Part shown: one piece after another, positions 30,642 through 39,971 of the stretch
Layout: every line of letters begins with the position of its first letter
Position numbering within the stretch: position 1 is the first letter of the stretch
Assembly (NCBI RefSeq): GCF_014158035.1
Contig: NZ_JACFXW010000001.1
Location: 1,984,001 to 2,048,000, forward strand
DNA length: 64,000 nt
From: Rhizobium sp. G21
Lineage (GTDB): Bacteria; Pseudomonadota; Alphaproteobacteria; Rhizobiales; Rhizobiaceae
Direction of reading: 5' to 3'
Notes under the pieces: model-generated
Database searches by the model: none
What the model saw: the letters and a program-made list of their open reading frames with translations, nothing else
What the model was told of the DNA's origin: nothing
Made by a program: the position numbers and the translations under genes

Positions 30642-31675
30642 ACCTGATCGCTCTCGCCATCAATGCGGCCGAACGCGTCGCCCTTCCCGACAGCCTGACG
30701 CTGGCCGGCATCGACTTTCTTTGCGGTCGCACCAAGCGGCGGCTGGCGGACACGCCGGAAAGCGAGGAAGAAGCCTTTGCCGCCTCGATGAAATACTATC
30801 CGGTCGCCACCCATACCGGCGAGGCCAACGAGCAGCATTACGAAGTGCCGTCCGAGTTCTTCGAGCTGGCGCTCGGGCCGCGGCGGAAATATTCGAGCTG
30901 TCTCTATCCCAACGAAACGACCACGCTGGCCGAGGCGGAAGTGGCCGCTCTCGCCGAGACGGTTCGGCATGCGGATCTCCGGGACGGACAGGACATTCTC
31001 GAACTCGGCTGCGGCTGGGGTTCGTTGTCGCTCTATATGGCCGAAACCTTCCCCAACGCCCGCATCACGGCAGTCTCCAACTCCCGCACGCAACGCGCCT
31101 ATATCGAAGGCCAGATGGATGCGCGGGGGCTCAAGAACCTGACCGTCATCACCAAGGACATGAACGAATTCTCACCCGAGGGCGGCTACGACCGGGTCGT
31201 TTCGGTGGAAATGTTCGAGCATATGTCCAACTGGCAGGCGCTTCTGGAACGAGTTCGCGGCTGGCTGAAGCCGGATGGACGGCTGTTCCTGCACGTCTTC
31301 ACCCACAGGTCCCGCTCCTACCGCTTCGACCACAACGACCCGGCCGACTGGATCGCCCAGCATTTCTTCACCGGCGGCATCATGCCGGCGCATGATCTGC
31401 CCAAGCGCTTTTCCGACCTGTTCGAGATCGACGAGGAATGGCGCTGGTCGGGCATGCACTACCGCCGCACGGCGCTGCATTGGCTGGAGAATTTCGACGC
31501 GCATTCGGCCCGCATCGACGAGATCTTTCGCGGCGTCTATGGGGCGGACGCCGCTCTCTGGAAGCGTCGCTGGCGGCTGTTCTTTCTCGCGACCGCCGGA
31601 CTGTTCGGCCATGCGGGCGGCGAGGAATGGGGTGTGGGCCACTACCGGCTTAAGCCGGTGCAGACGAGCGCTTGA
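30638..31675 (+). CDS. CFA-type SAM-dependent methyltransferase (UfaM/CfaA-like)
   Basis: A 345-residue methyltransferase of the cyclopropane-fatty-acid synthase superfamily. The SAM-binding motif ILELGCGWGSLSLYMAE is at about residue 120, preceded by the substrate-side QHYEVPSEFFELALGPRRKYSSCLYP. It lacks the N-terminal lipid-binding extension of classical Cfa (about 380-420 residues), as seen in the UfaM-like branch. It would methylate unsaturated acyl chains of membrane phospholipids. Gene order with DUF1295, and the divergent flavoprotein, support a lipid-modification pathway. Confidence 0.88.
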   Translation: MNLIALAINAAERVALPDSLTLAGIDFLCGRTKRRLADTPESEEEAFAASMKYYPVATHTGEANEQHYEVPSEFFELALGPRRKYSSCLYPNETTTLAEAEVAALAETVRHADLRDGQDILELGCGWGSLSLYMAETFPNARITAVSNSRTQRAYIEGQMDARGLKNLTVITKDMNEFSPEGGYDRVVSVEMFEHMSNWQALLERVRGWLKPDGRLFLHVFTHRSRSYRFDHNDPADWIAQHFFTGGIMPAHDLPKRFSDLFEIDEEWRWSGMHYRRTALHWLENFDAHSARIDEIFRGVYGADAALWKRRWRLFFLATAGLFGHAGGEEWGVGHYRLKPVQTSA

Positions 31676-31676
31676 G

Positions 31677-32207
31677 ATGACCCTGCCGCAACAGGCCGGC
31701 GCGGCTGACGATGCATTGTTGACTCAGGCGAGCGTCACCGTCGCCTGGGTGATCCTGCTCAACAAGCCGTTCTACCCGCTCTATGTCTGGTGGTTCGTCG
31801 GCGAGGGCACATTGACCTCCTGCCTGACCATGCTCGGAGCACCGCTGTTTGCGCTGGTGATCTGGCTTTCCCGGCGCAACGATCTTCATGCGCGGATCGC
31901 GCTGCCGATCGCCGGCGCCGTTGATACGATTGCGGAGACCTACCTGTTCGGCGCAGCGTCAGGCACGGAACTGTTTCTCATCGCCTGCATGATGATCATC
32001 GCGCTGTCGTTCCGGCAGAGCGAGGCGCTCATCAAGCGCGGGCTCGCCATCGCGCTGTTTGTCGCCTTCGTCCTGTTCCATGGCCGCACCGGCGGGCCGC
32101 TCTATCCCTGGACGGAAGACCAGATCGCCACGCTGCGCAACATCAACATCTTCGCCGTGGCGGGCCTGACGGCCTTTCTGGCGCTGCGCTATCCCAATCG
32201 GGCGTGA
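31677..32207 (+). CDS. membrane protein of unknown function, 176 aa
   Basis: A protein with about five hydrophobic segments: VTVAWVILLNKPFYPLYVWWFVG, LTMLGAPLFALVIWL, a central IALPIAGAVDTIAETYLFGAASG, LFLIACMMIIALSF, and FAVAGLTAFLAL at the end. I do not recognise the family with certainty. It starts at the last base region of the methyltransferase gene (ATG at 31677, two bases after its stop), so it belongs to the same operon. A role in the same lipid pathway, or as a membrane sensor module without an output domain, are both possible. Confidence 0.75.
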   Translation: MTLPQQAGAADDALLTQASVTVAWVILLNKPFYPLYVWWFVGEGTLTSCLTMLGAPLFALVIWLSRRNDLHARIALPIAGAVDTIAETYLFGAASGTELFLIACMMIIALSFRQSEALIKRGLAIALFVAFVLFHGRTGGPLYPWTEDQIATLRNINIFAVAGLTAFLALRYPNRA

Positions 32208-32210
32208 CGC

Positions 32211-32929
32211 TCAGCGGCCCGCGAGCCATTCCGCCAGTTCGGCTTCGGCCCGTTCCAGAGCCGAATAATTCAGGAGCTTTCGCAGGAAGGCGACGGTGAC
32301 GGCGCGGGCGCGGAGATTGAAGCGGCTCTCCTCGCTGTCGGTCATCGGCTGGTAGACGTCGAGCTTCTCATAGAGCTGCTGCAGCCGGTTCTGCACCGAG
32401 CGCAGCGAAAGATTGCGCCGTTTGGCGATGGCGCGGTCGGTGAGGCCCAGCGCGATGTCGATCAGAATTTCATATTCGCTGTCGGTGAAGCCGTTGGCGT
32501 GGCCGAGGCTCTTCTGCTGCAGCCCGCGCACTTCGCGATCGATCACGCATTGGCTCTCGATGAAGATGCTGCGCAAAGCGAGTTTCAGACGGTCGTCGGA
32601 GGCCGATTTCAGCACATAACCATAGGCCGCGCCCGGCGGCACGATGCGGAGACGCCGCGCACATAGGCTTCGTCGGCATAGTTCGACCAGAACAGGATGC
32701 GGGTGTCGGGCCGCTCCTTCCAGATCGTGCGCGCCGCCTCGATGCCGTTGCGGGCGCTCATCTGCAGATCCATCACCACATGGGCGGATTTGTTTTCGCG
32801 GGCGAGTTTTTCGCCGGCGCCGCCATTGTCGGCCTCCAGCACCTGTTCGCATTCCGGCAGCGCCGAGCGCACCGCCTCATGCAGATAGGACCGGTGCAGC
32901 GGATCATCCTCGACGATCAGGACTTTCAT
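32211..32929 (-). CDS. NarL/LuxR-type response regulator, frameshifted
   Basis: A 239-residue two-component regulator. The receiver begins MKVLIVEDDPLHRSYLHEA, with the phosphorylated Asp in VVMDLQMSARNG and the conserved Lys in YVLKSASDD. The C-terminal helix-turn-helix is LTDRAIAKRRNLSLRSVQNRLQQLYEKL. The frame breaks near 32648, where one base of a G/C run is missing; repair gives VRGVSRIVPPGAAYGYVLK. The ATG overlaps the kinase stop (ATGA, 32926-32929), so the pair is co-translated. It is divergent from, and probably controls, the sugar ABC transporter operon. Confidence 0.87.
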
Positions 32930-34148
32930 TCCACCGCCTCCCGCGCGGCGAGCGGCAGGCTGACCTGCACGGTCGAGCCGCGATTGTCGCGGTTGCGCAT
33001 GATCTCGAAGCGGGCCGAAATCAGCCTGGCGCGGGTGCGCATATTGTCGATGCCGGCGCCGCTGCGCTTGGCGGCGGGCGGAATTCCGACGCCGTTGTCG
33101 CGCACCTCGATGATCAGCGCGCGACCGGTGCGCCGCAACCGCACGGTGATGCGGTCGGCATGGGCGTGGCGGATGGCGTTGTTGATCGCCTCCTGGGCGA
33201 TGCGAAAGAGAGCGGTGGCCACCGGCTGGTCGAGCGCGTCGATCGCGCCGGGGAATCGTCGATCAGCTCCCAGTGGAAGGCGAGCCCGCTGTCGCGCGTC
33301 GAGCGCTCCAGATGGTTCTCCACCGCCTGCGCGAAGCCGAACAGCTGCAACACCGTAGGCCGCGCCGTCTCGATGATCTCGCGCAGATCCTGCATGCAAT
33401 GCTGCAAGCCGCGAAACAGCGGGTCGAGCGCCTCGCCCGTGACATCCGGCTGGCGGGTCAGCTGCTCCATGCGCCGGGCGAGCCGGGTGAGATCGGCCAG
33501 CGTCTGGTCGTGCAGGTCCATGCCGATGCGCTGGCGTTCCGCCTCCAGCGCTTCGGTGAGCTTCAGCGCGCCCTGGCGCAGGCCTTCTTCGCGGGCGCGG
33601 GCCTCGGCCTCGACGATCGCCGAGCGCTTGGCCTGGTCGGCGGCGCGCAGCGCGAAGAAATAGGGAGCCAGCAGATCGGCGATGGCCCGGGCCTTTTCGA
33701 CATCGGCGACGCTGTAGAGTCCCGCCTGCCGGCTGGAGCAGGAAAAGGCGCCGATGATGTCGCCCTGCACCTTCAAGGGCACATGCAGCCGGCTCCTGAG
33801 CAGACCTTCGAGGATGGGGCCGTCGAACGCGCCCTCGAAATGAAAGCGTGGATCGGCGCAGGCGTCGTCGGTGAGCAGCATGTCGACTTCGCCGAACAAC
33901 AGTGTGCGGATCGGGCTGCCGTCGAGCGGTGCCGGAGGCCTGCGGCCCCAGTCGGTCTCGAAGCCGCTTTCGTAAGCCGTATGGAACAGACCATCCGGCG
34001 TGGTGATGCAGACATCCATGTGATCATGCGGGATGATATGGCTGATTTCCTGCGCCACCGCATGGATGGCCGAGCTGAAATCCAGCTGCCCGGCCAGCAG
34101 GCGCGAGATCGTCAGATACTGGCTGAGCAGCGGCGTCGTGTCGAGCAT
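32926..34148 (-). CDS. GAF-domain sensor histidine kinase (HisKA_3), frameshifted
   Basis: A 407-residue cytoplasmic kinase with no membrane segment. A GAF sensor domain (about 30-190, ending LYSVADVEKARAIADLLAPYFFAL) is followed by a NarX/DegS-type H-box ERQRIGMDLHDQTLADLTRL and a HATPase with N box EAINNAIRHAHA and G boxes DNGVGI and GAGIDNMRTRA. The frame breaks in GGGG at 33250-33253; repair gives DDSPGAIDALDQPVATALF. The start MLDTTPLLSQ at 34148 is assumed. Because GAF domains bind small ligands, and because a sugar transporter lies divergent, a metabolite cue inside the cell is likely. Confidence 0.85.
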
Positions 34149-34240
34149 CGCGGAATCCTCCCTGCCGCCGGCGTCTCTCCTCCCGCCGGTTGCGAACCAG
34201 CCGAACATAGCGCTTCGAGGGGCGCGTCCGTCTTGCAGGA

Positions 34241-34269
34241 TCCCGCAAATTTTCTGCGCTTTCCCGCAA
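34241..34269. promoter_or_regulatory. Two TCCCGCAA direct repeats, 21 bp apart
   Basis: Perfect copies of TCCCGCAA begin at 34241 and 34262, exactly two helical turns apart, between the kinase and transporter genes. A -10-like TATACA follows at about 34290. This spacing suits a dimeric response regulator bound upstream of the transporter promoter. The link to the adjacent regulator is inferred. Confidence 0.45.
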
Positions 34270-34421
34270 GGTCGCTGCCGTGAACCGCCTATACAGGCCG
34301 CGCCGAATGCTCCATCATGGCTTTACTGAGAGCGATGGCCTCAGTGCAAGAACTATTTCGGACGCCGGGAGGACGGCGCCGGAAGCCGGCGAGAGGAGCC
34401 GGTTCAACAGGGAGGAAGATG

Positions 34422-35438
34422 ATGACGTTCAGGACGCTACTCCTGGCGACAGCCGCCGTGCTGTCCGCCGCAATGCCGCTTTCCGCCTCGGCCGACACGT
34501 CGGGCAAGAAAATCGCGCTCTCCAACAATTACGCCGGAAATTCCTGGCGTCAGGCGATGCTGACGAGCTGGGACAAGGTGACCAAGGAAGCCGTGAAGGC
34601 CGGCGTGGTCGCAGCCGCCGACCCCTTCACCACCGCGGAAAACCAGGCCACCGAACAGGCCGCGCAGATCCAGAACATGATCCTTCAGGGTTATGACGCG
34701 ATCGTGATCAACGCCGCCTCTCCGACCGCGCTCAACGGCGCCGTCAAGGAAGCCTGCGACGCCGGCATCACCGTCGTGTCTTTCGACGGCATCGTGACCG
34801 AGCCCTGCGCATGGCGCATCGCCGTCGACTTCAAGGAAATGGGTCGCAGCCAGGTCGAATATCTCTCCAAACGCCTGCCGGAAGGCGGCAATCTGCTCGA
34901 AATCCGCGGTCTGGCCGGCGTCTTCGTCGACGACGAGATCTCGGCGGGCATCCATGACGGCGTCAAGCAGTTCCCGCAGTTCAAGATCGTCGGCTCCGTG
35001 CATGGCGACTGGGCGCAGGACGTGGCCCAGCGCGCGGTGGCCGGCATCCTCCCAAGCCTGCCCGAAATCGCCGCCGTGGTGACCCAGGGCGGCGACGGCT
35101 ATGGCGCCGCCCAGGCCTTTGACGCCGCCAAGCGCAAGATGCCCACCATCGTGATGGGCAATCGCGAGGACGAGTTGCAGTGGTGGAAGCAACAGAAGGA
35201 CGCCAACGGCTATGAGACCATGTCGGTCTCCATCGCGCCGGGCGTTTCCACGCTCGCCTTCTGGGTCGCCCAGCAGATCCTCGACGGCAAGGACGTCAAG
35301 AAAGACCTCGTGGTGCCGTTCCTGCGCATCGACCAGGACAATCTCGAGCAGAACCTCGCCAACACCCAGAAGGGCGGCGTCGCCAACGTGGAATATTCCC
35401 AGGCCGACGCCCAGAAGGTGATCGAAGCCGCCAAGTAA
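34422..35438 (+). CDS. sugar ABC transporter substrate-binding protein (RbsB-like)
   Basis: A 338-residue periplasmic sugar-binding protein. The signal peptide TLLLATAAVLSAAMPLSASA is followed by the periplasmic-binding-protein-I fold: KIALSNNYAGNSWRQAML, QGYDAIVINAASPTALNGAV and VVSFDGIVTEP. GGAGG precedes the ATG at 34422 by six bases; the adjacent ATG at 34419 is closer to the SD and less likely. It is first in the transporter operon, with a terminator-like hairpin after it that would raise its output relative to the membrane components. The sugar is unknown. Confidence 0.9.
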   Translation: MTFRTLLLATAAVLSAAMPLSASADTSGKKIALSNNYAGNSWRQAMLTSWDKVTKEAVKAGVVAAADPFTTAENQATEQAAQIQNMILQGYDAIVINAASPTALNGAVKEACDAGITVVSFDGIVTEPCAWRIAVDFKEMGRSQVEYLSKRLPEGGNLLEIRGLAGVFVDDEISAGIHDGVKQFPQFKIVGSVHGDWAQDVAQRAVAGILPSLPEIAAVVTQGGDGYGAAQAFDAAKRKMPTIVMGNREDELQWWKQQKDANGYETMSVSIAPGVSTLAFWVAQQILDGKDVKKDLVVPFLRIDQDNLEQNLANTQKGGVANVEYSQADAQKVIEAAK

Positions 35439-35451
35439 GGCGTCGCAATCC

Positions 35452-35484
35452 AACGGCTCGGGCTTCTCGGTCCGGGCCGTTTTC
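35452..35484 (+). terminator. Hairpin with short T run after the binding-protein gene
   Basis: AACGGCTCGGG pairs imperfectly with TCCGGGCCGTT and is followed by TTTCG. It lies 14 bp past the binding-protein stop and 25 bp before the ATPase gene. A partial terminator here is typical of ABC operons that need excess binding protein. Confidence 0.5.
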
Positions 35485-35508
35485 GTCTCTCGTCAATGGA
35501 TCATCATC

Positions 35509-36963
35509 ATGATGGCCGAACGTTCAGCCGTGGTCGCCGCCAAAGGCGTCAAGGTTCATTTCGGCGCGGTGCGCGCGCTCGACGGCGTCGATCTCGACAT
35601 CCGCCCCGGCGAATGTCTCGGCTTGGTCGGCCATAACGGCGCCGGCAAATCGACGATCGTCAACGTCATCAATGGCGGGCTGACCCCGCAGGACGGCGAG
35701 CTCGCCTATAATGGCGCGGCCAGCGCCGGCGGCATCGCGGCCGCCCGCGACAACGGCGTGCGCTGCGTCTTCCAGGAATTGTCGCTCTGCCCCAACCTGA
35801 CGGTGGCGGAAAACACCCGCGTCATGCATGCCGATCTCGGCGGCTGGAACTGGCGGAGCCGCGCGCTCAAGCTGGTCAGCGAAAAGCTCGCCGACATTTT
35901 CCCCGGCAATGCGGTGGATTGTACGGCGGCCGTCGGCGATCTCTCCATCGCCGAGCGGCAGATGGTGGAAATCGCCATCGCCTTCACCAGCGTCTCCAAG
36001 CCTGCGCGCCTGGTCATTCTCGACGAGCCGACATCCTCGCTCGACGCAGGCCTCGCCGCCCAGCTGATGGCCTATGTGAAGCGTTTCGTCTCCGAAGGCG
36101 GCGCCGTGCTGCTAATCTCGCATATTCTCGGCGAAATCTTCGACGCCTCCAACCGCATCGTGGTGATGAAGGACGGCCGCGTGGTCGCCAGCCGTCCGAC
36201 GCATGACTTCAGCGTCAACTCACTGGTCGAAGCCATGGGCAGCGTCGTGCGCGACAATGCCCGCAGCGCCCGCACGGCCCGCGCCGACGCCGAAACCGTC
36301 ATTTCGCTTGGCGCCCGCCACGGCTCCGCCATTGCCTTCTCCGCCCGTCGCGGCGAGATGATCGGTCTCGCCGGCCTCGGCGGCCATGGCCAGACCGAGA
36401 TGTTGCTCTCGCTCCACAAGGCCTTCAGCAGCGACTGGATGCCGGGCCGCGGCCGCGACATCGCCTTCGTCGCCGGCGACCGGGCGCTCAACGGCACCTT
36501 TCCGCTCTGGAGCATCCTCAAGAACCTGTCGATCGCCTCGCTCGGCGGCTTGTCCAAAGCGAGCTTCGTCGACGCTGGGAGCGAGCGCTCTGTCGGCGAC
36601 AGCTGGAAGAAACGCATCGAGATCCGCACCCCCGACATGGACAACGGCATTCTGTCGCTGTCGGGCGGCAACCAGCAGAAGGTGCTGTTCGCGCGCGCTT
36701 TGGCGACGCCGGCCCGCATCGTGCTGATGGACGATCCGATGCGCGGCGTCGATGTCGGAACCAAGCAGGAGGTCTATTCCATCCTGCGCAGCGAAGCCGA
36801 AGCGGGCCGCACCTTCATCTGGTATTCGACGGAGATGGATGAAATCTGCCTCTGCGACCGGGTCTATGTGTTCCGCGACGGACGCATCGCCGCCGAGCTC
36901 ACCGGCGACGAGGTGACGGAAGAACATGTGCTGACCGCCTCATTCGAAGGAGAAGCCGCATGA
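35509..36963 (+). CDS. sugar ABC transporter ATP-binding protein (RbsA type)
   Basis: A 484-residue fused double ATPase. The first domain has Walker A GHNGAGKST, a signature variant LSIAERQ and Walker B LVILDEPTSSLD. The second has the degenerate Walker A GLGGHGQTE, the signature LSGGNQQKVLFARAL and Walker B LMDDPMRGVDVGTK, with Asp where Glu is usual. One functional and one degenerate site is normal for this class. Two alternative ATGs (35509, 35512) have weak SDs. The stop overlaps the next gene's start by four bases. Confidence 0.92.
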   Translation: MMAERSAVVAAKGVKVHFGAVRALDGVDLDIRPGECLGLVGHNGAGKSTIVNVINGGLTPQDGELAYNGAASAGGIAAARDNGVRCVFQELSLCPNLTVAENTRVMHADLGGWNWRSRALKLVSEKLADIFPGNAVDCTAAVGDLSIAERQMVEIAIAFTSVSKPARLVILDEPTSSLDAGLAAQLMAYVKRFVSEGGAVLLISHILGEIFDASNRIVVMKDGRVVASRPTHDFSVNSLVEAMGSVVRDNARSARTARADAETVISLGARHGSAIAFSARRGEMIGLAGLGGHGQTEMLLSLHKAFSSDWMPGRGRDIAFVAGDRALNGTFPLWSILKNLSIASLGGLSKASFVDAGSERSVGDSWKKRIEIRTPDMDNGILSLSGGNQQKVLFARALATPARIVLMDDPMRGVDVGTKQEVYSILRSEAEAGRTFIWYSTEMDEICLCDRVYVFRDGRIAAELTGDEVTEEHVLTASFEGEAA

Positions 36964-37904
36964 TGGGCCTTTCGGCCAACACGATCCGCCAGATCGTGCC
37001 GGCGCTGTCGCTGGCGGCGCTCTTGGCGGCGGTGTTCTATCTGCAGCCGCGCGCCATGAGCTATGTCGGGCTGAACCTGCTGTTCAATCTCGCCGTGCCG
37101 ATCGCGCTGGCGACGCTCGCCCAGATGATGGTGATGGCGGTCAACGATCTCGACCTGTCTATCGGCACCTTCGTCAGCTTCGCGGCCTGCGTCGCGGCGA
37201 CCTATCTGCAGACATCGCCCGTGCTGGGGATCGCCATTCTCCTCGGCGCCGTCGCGGTCTACGCCGCGCTGGGGGTGATCATCCATCTGCGCGACCTTCC
37301 GGCGATCGTGGTGACGCTCGGCATGAGCTTCGTCTGGGGCGGGCTGGCCGTGCTGATCCTGCCCGCGCCGGGCGGCTCGGCGCCGGACTGGGCCCGCTGG
37401 CTGATGACGTCGAAGCCGCCTTTCGCGCCCATGGCCATCGTGGCGAGCGTGCTGATCGCGCTCATCGCCCATCTCGTGGTGATGAGATCGAGCTTCGGCG
37501 TGCTGGTGCGCGGCGTCGGCGGCAACGCACGCTCCGTCGAGCGTTCGGGATGGTCGGTGATCGGAATCCGCGCCGGCGCCTATGCGCTCGCCGCCGTGCT
37601 CGCCATTCTCTCCGGCATCGCGCTGGTGGGGCTGACGACCTCCGCCGACGCCAATATCGCGCTGCGCTACACGCTTCTGTCGATCGCCGGCGTCATTCTC
37701 GGCGGCGGCGAATTCGTCGGCGGCCGCGTCTCGCCCGTCGGCGCGGTGATCGGCGCGCTGACGCTGACGCTGGCCGGCTCCTTCCTCTCCTTCCTCCGGA
37801 TCTCGCCGGATTGGCAGATCGGCGCGCAGGGCGCGATCCTCATCATCGTGCTCGGCCTGCGGCTGCTGCTCAACCGCGCCGAAAAACGGGAGAAACGGCC
37901 ATGA
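36960..37904 (+). CDS. sugar ABC transporter permease 1
   Basis: A 314-residue permease of the ribose/xylose (BPD_transp_2) family with about eight to ten membrane helices. The conserved MVMAVNDLDLSIGTFVSF segment and the coupling loop VGGNARSVERSGWSVIGIRAGAYALAAVLA are present. It overlaps the ATPase gene at its start and the second permease gene at its stop (ATGA). Two different permease genes imply a heterodimeric membrane channel, unlike the usual RbsC homodimer. Confidence 0.9.
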   Translation: MMGLSANTIRQIVPALSLAALLAAVFYLQPRAMSYVGLNLLFNLAVPIALATLAQMMVMAVNDLDLSIGTFVSFAACVAATYLQTSPVLGIAILLGAVAVYAALGVIIHLRDLPAIVVTLGMSFVWGGLAVLILPAPGGSAPDWARWLMTSKPPFAPMAIVASVLIALIAHLVVMRSSFGVLVRGVGGNARSVERSGWSVIGIRAGAYALAAVLAILSGIALVGLTTSADANIALRYTLLSIAGVILGGGEFVGGRVSPVGAVIGALTLTLAGSFLSFLRISPDWQIGAQGAILIIVLGLRLLLNRAEKREKRP

Positions 37905-38850
37905 CCTCCGCGATCGGCTTGATCCGCCGTCCCTGGATCTGGTCCTTCCTGGCCACGATTCTGGTGTTCATCGTCACCGCGCTGTTCACAGGCGGCGCGA
38001 GCTCCTTCGGGCTCGGACAGGCGGCGCTGACATTTGCGGCCTTCTCCGTGATCGTCGGCCTCGGCCAGATGTTCGTGATCACGCTCGGGCCTGGCAATAC
38101 CGATCTGTCGGTGCCCGCCACGATGACGCTCGCCGGCACGCTGTCGCTCAAATATATGGACGGCGCCGAAGGCACGATCCTGATGGGTCTCGGCGTCGCC
38201 ATTGTCTGCGGGCTCGCCATCGGGGTGGCCAATTACGCGCTGATCAAGGCGCTGCGCATTCCGCCGATCATCGCCACCTTGTCGATGAGCTTCGTGGTGC
38301 AGTCGACCGCGATCTGGTCGAACCGTGGCCTGCGCGTCAAGCCGCCCGAAAGCCTCGCGAGCTTCACGACCTCCGATATCGGCGGCGTGCCGAATGTGGC
38401 GATCGTCGCCTTCCTTCTGACGGTGGCCGGCTGGCTGCTGCTGGAAAAGACCATTTACGGGCGCTGGATCTCGGCGATCGGCCAATCCTCCTTCGCCGCC
38501 CGCATGGCCGGCATTCCGGTCGACGGCGCGCGCTTCGTCACCTATGTGCTCTGTGCGGTGCTGGCCTCGATCGCAGGCTTCCTGCTGGCGAGCTTCTCGG
38601 GCGGGGCGGCGCTGAACATGGGCGCGGAATATCTGCTGATGTCGATCGCCGTGGTGGTGATCGGCGGCACGGCGGTGGCGGGCGGCAATTCGAATGTGCC
38701 GGGCATCTGGGGGCGTCGCTCTTCATGTTTCTCGTCGTGTCCATGCTCAACACCTATGGGTTCGGCGCCGGGGCGCGCCTGATCCTGACAGGACTGATCA
38801 TCATCGCGGTCATTCTGGTCGCGAGCGGCGGCGCGATGAAGCGGCGATAG
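37901..38850 (+). CDS. sugar ABC transporter permease 2, frameshifted
   Basis: The second BPD_transp_2 permease: VIVGLGQMFVITLGPGNTDLSVPATMTLAGTL, then the coupling region IGQSSFAARMAGIPVDGARFVTYVLCAVLASIAG and VVVIGGTAVAGGNSNVPGIWG. The frame breaks in the G run at 38709-38713; one more G restores GASLFMFLVVSMLNTYGFGAGARLILTGLIIIAVILVAS and a 316-residue protein ending KRR. Without the repair the last helix is lost. The start overlaps permease 1 by four bases. Confidence 0.88.
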
Positions 38851-38865
38851 CAATTGGGGGACATC

Positions 38866-39785
38866 ATGGCGTCGGAACACCCGTCCATCTACGAAATCCA
38901 CGACGATCGCTTCCGCTACCTGACGGTCGGCAGCGCAGGTCTCGACCAGCTCTATTCCGGCTGCCGCTGGGCCGAGGGCCCGGTCTGGCTGGCCGACCAG
39001 AACTGCCTGCTGTGGAGCGACATCCCCAACCAGCGCATGCTGCGTTATGCGCCCGATGGAACCGTGTCCGTGTTCCGCGACAACAACAATTTCGTCAACG
39101 GCAACACCCGCGACCGGCAGGGACGGCTGGTCTCCTGCGAACATGGCGGCCGTCGCGTGATCCGCACGGAGCCGGACGGATCGATCACCACCATCGCCGA
39201 CCGGCATGACGGCAAGCGGCTGAATTCGCCCAATGACGTGGTGGTGAAATCCGACGGCTCGATCTGGTTCACCGACCCGACCTACGGCATCCTGTCGGAC
39301 TACGAAGGCTACCGCGCCGATCCCGAGCAGGAAGGACGCAACGTCTATCGCGTCGACGGGACGACGGGCGTCATCAGCGTGGTCGTCGACGATTTCCTGC
39401 AGCCCAACGGGCTGGCTTTCTCGCCCGACGAGACCAGGCTTTATGTCGCCGATTCCGCCGTCAGCCACGATCCCACGGCGCCCAGCATCATCAGGGTGTT
39501 CGATGTCGAGGACGGCGTGCGGCTGACCAACGGCCGCGTCTTCTGCCATATCGACAAGGGCCTGCCCGACGGCTTCCGGTCGATGTCTCCGGCAATGTCT
39601 GGACCAGCGCCGGCGACGGCGTGCACTGTTTCAGCCCAGAGGGCGATCTCCTCGGCAAGATCCTGACGCCGCAGGCGGCGGCCAATCTCTGCTTCGGCGG
39701 ACCGCGGCGCAACCGGCTGTTCATCACCGCGACGACATCGCTTTATGCGGTGTATACGGCGACGACGGGCGCGCAATATCCGTAA
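38866..39785 (+). CDS. SMP-30/gluconolactonase family lactonase, frameshifted
   Basis: A 306-residue six-bladed beta-propeller lactonase. Metal-site residues are visible in GCRWAEGPVW (Glu), NSPNDVVV (Asn, Asp) and the later QPNGLAFSPDE. The frame breaks at about 39578; adding a G gives GFRVDVSGNVWTSAGDGVHCFSPEGDLLGKIL and the C-terminus ATTGAQYP. The ATG at 38866 has GGGGGA upstream and is preferred to a TTG at 38854. It follows the transporter operon by 15 bp, so it likely opens a sugar lactone made from the imported sugar. Confidence 0.88.
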
Positions 39786-39839
39786 GGACTTACTGACCAT
39801 CCATAAATGCCCGTCAGCGCCGGACAACATCGCCGCCGT

Positions 39840-39918
39840 CATGCTCGGGCCCGTCCCGAGCATGTGCAACGCTTTCATTTTGCTCGACGGCTCAGATCCT
39901 CGGCACAGGGCCGAGGAT
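39840..39918. repeat. Double-hairpin intergenic repeat
   Basis: The first stem is CATGCTCGGG (39840-39849) with CCCGAGCATG (39855-39864). The second is ATCCTCGG (39896-39903) with CCGAGGAT (39911-39918). A pair of stems of this kind, around a 'cgtcat...gatgacg' frame, is a well-known dispersed repeat in Rhizobiales genomes (from memory). It lies between the convergent lactonase and dehydratase genes and may also end transcripts. Confidence 0.65.
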
Positions 39919-39971
39919 GACGGAGGAGAGGGTATGCGCCGCCTCAGGCGGCGGCAGCGGGCCCTTTCCTC

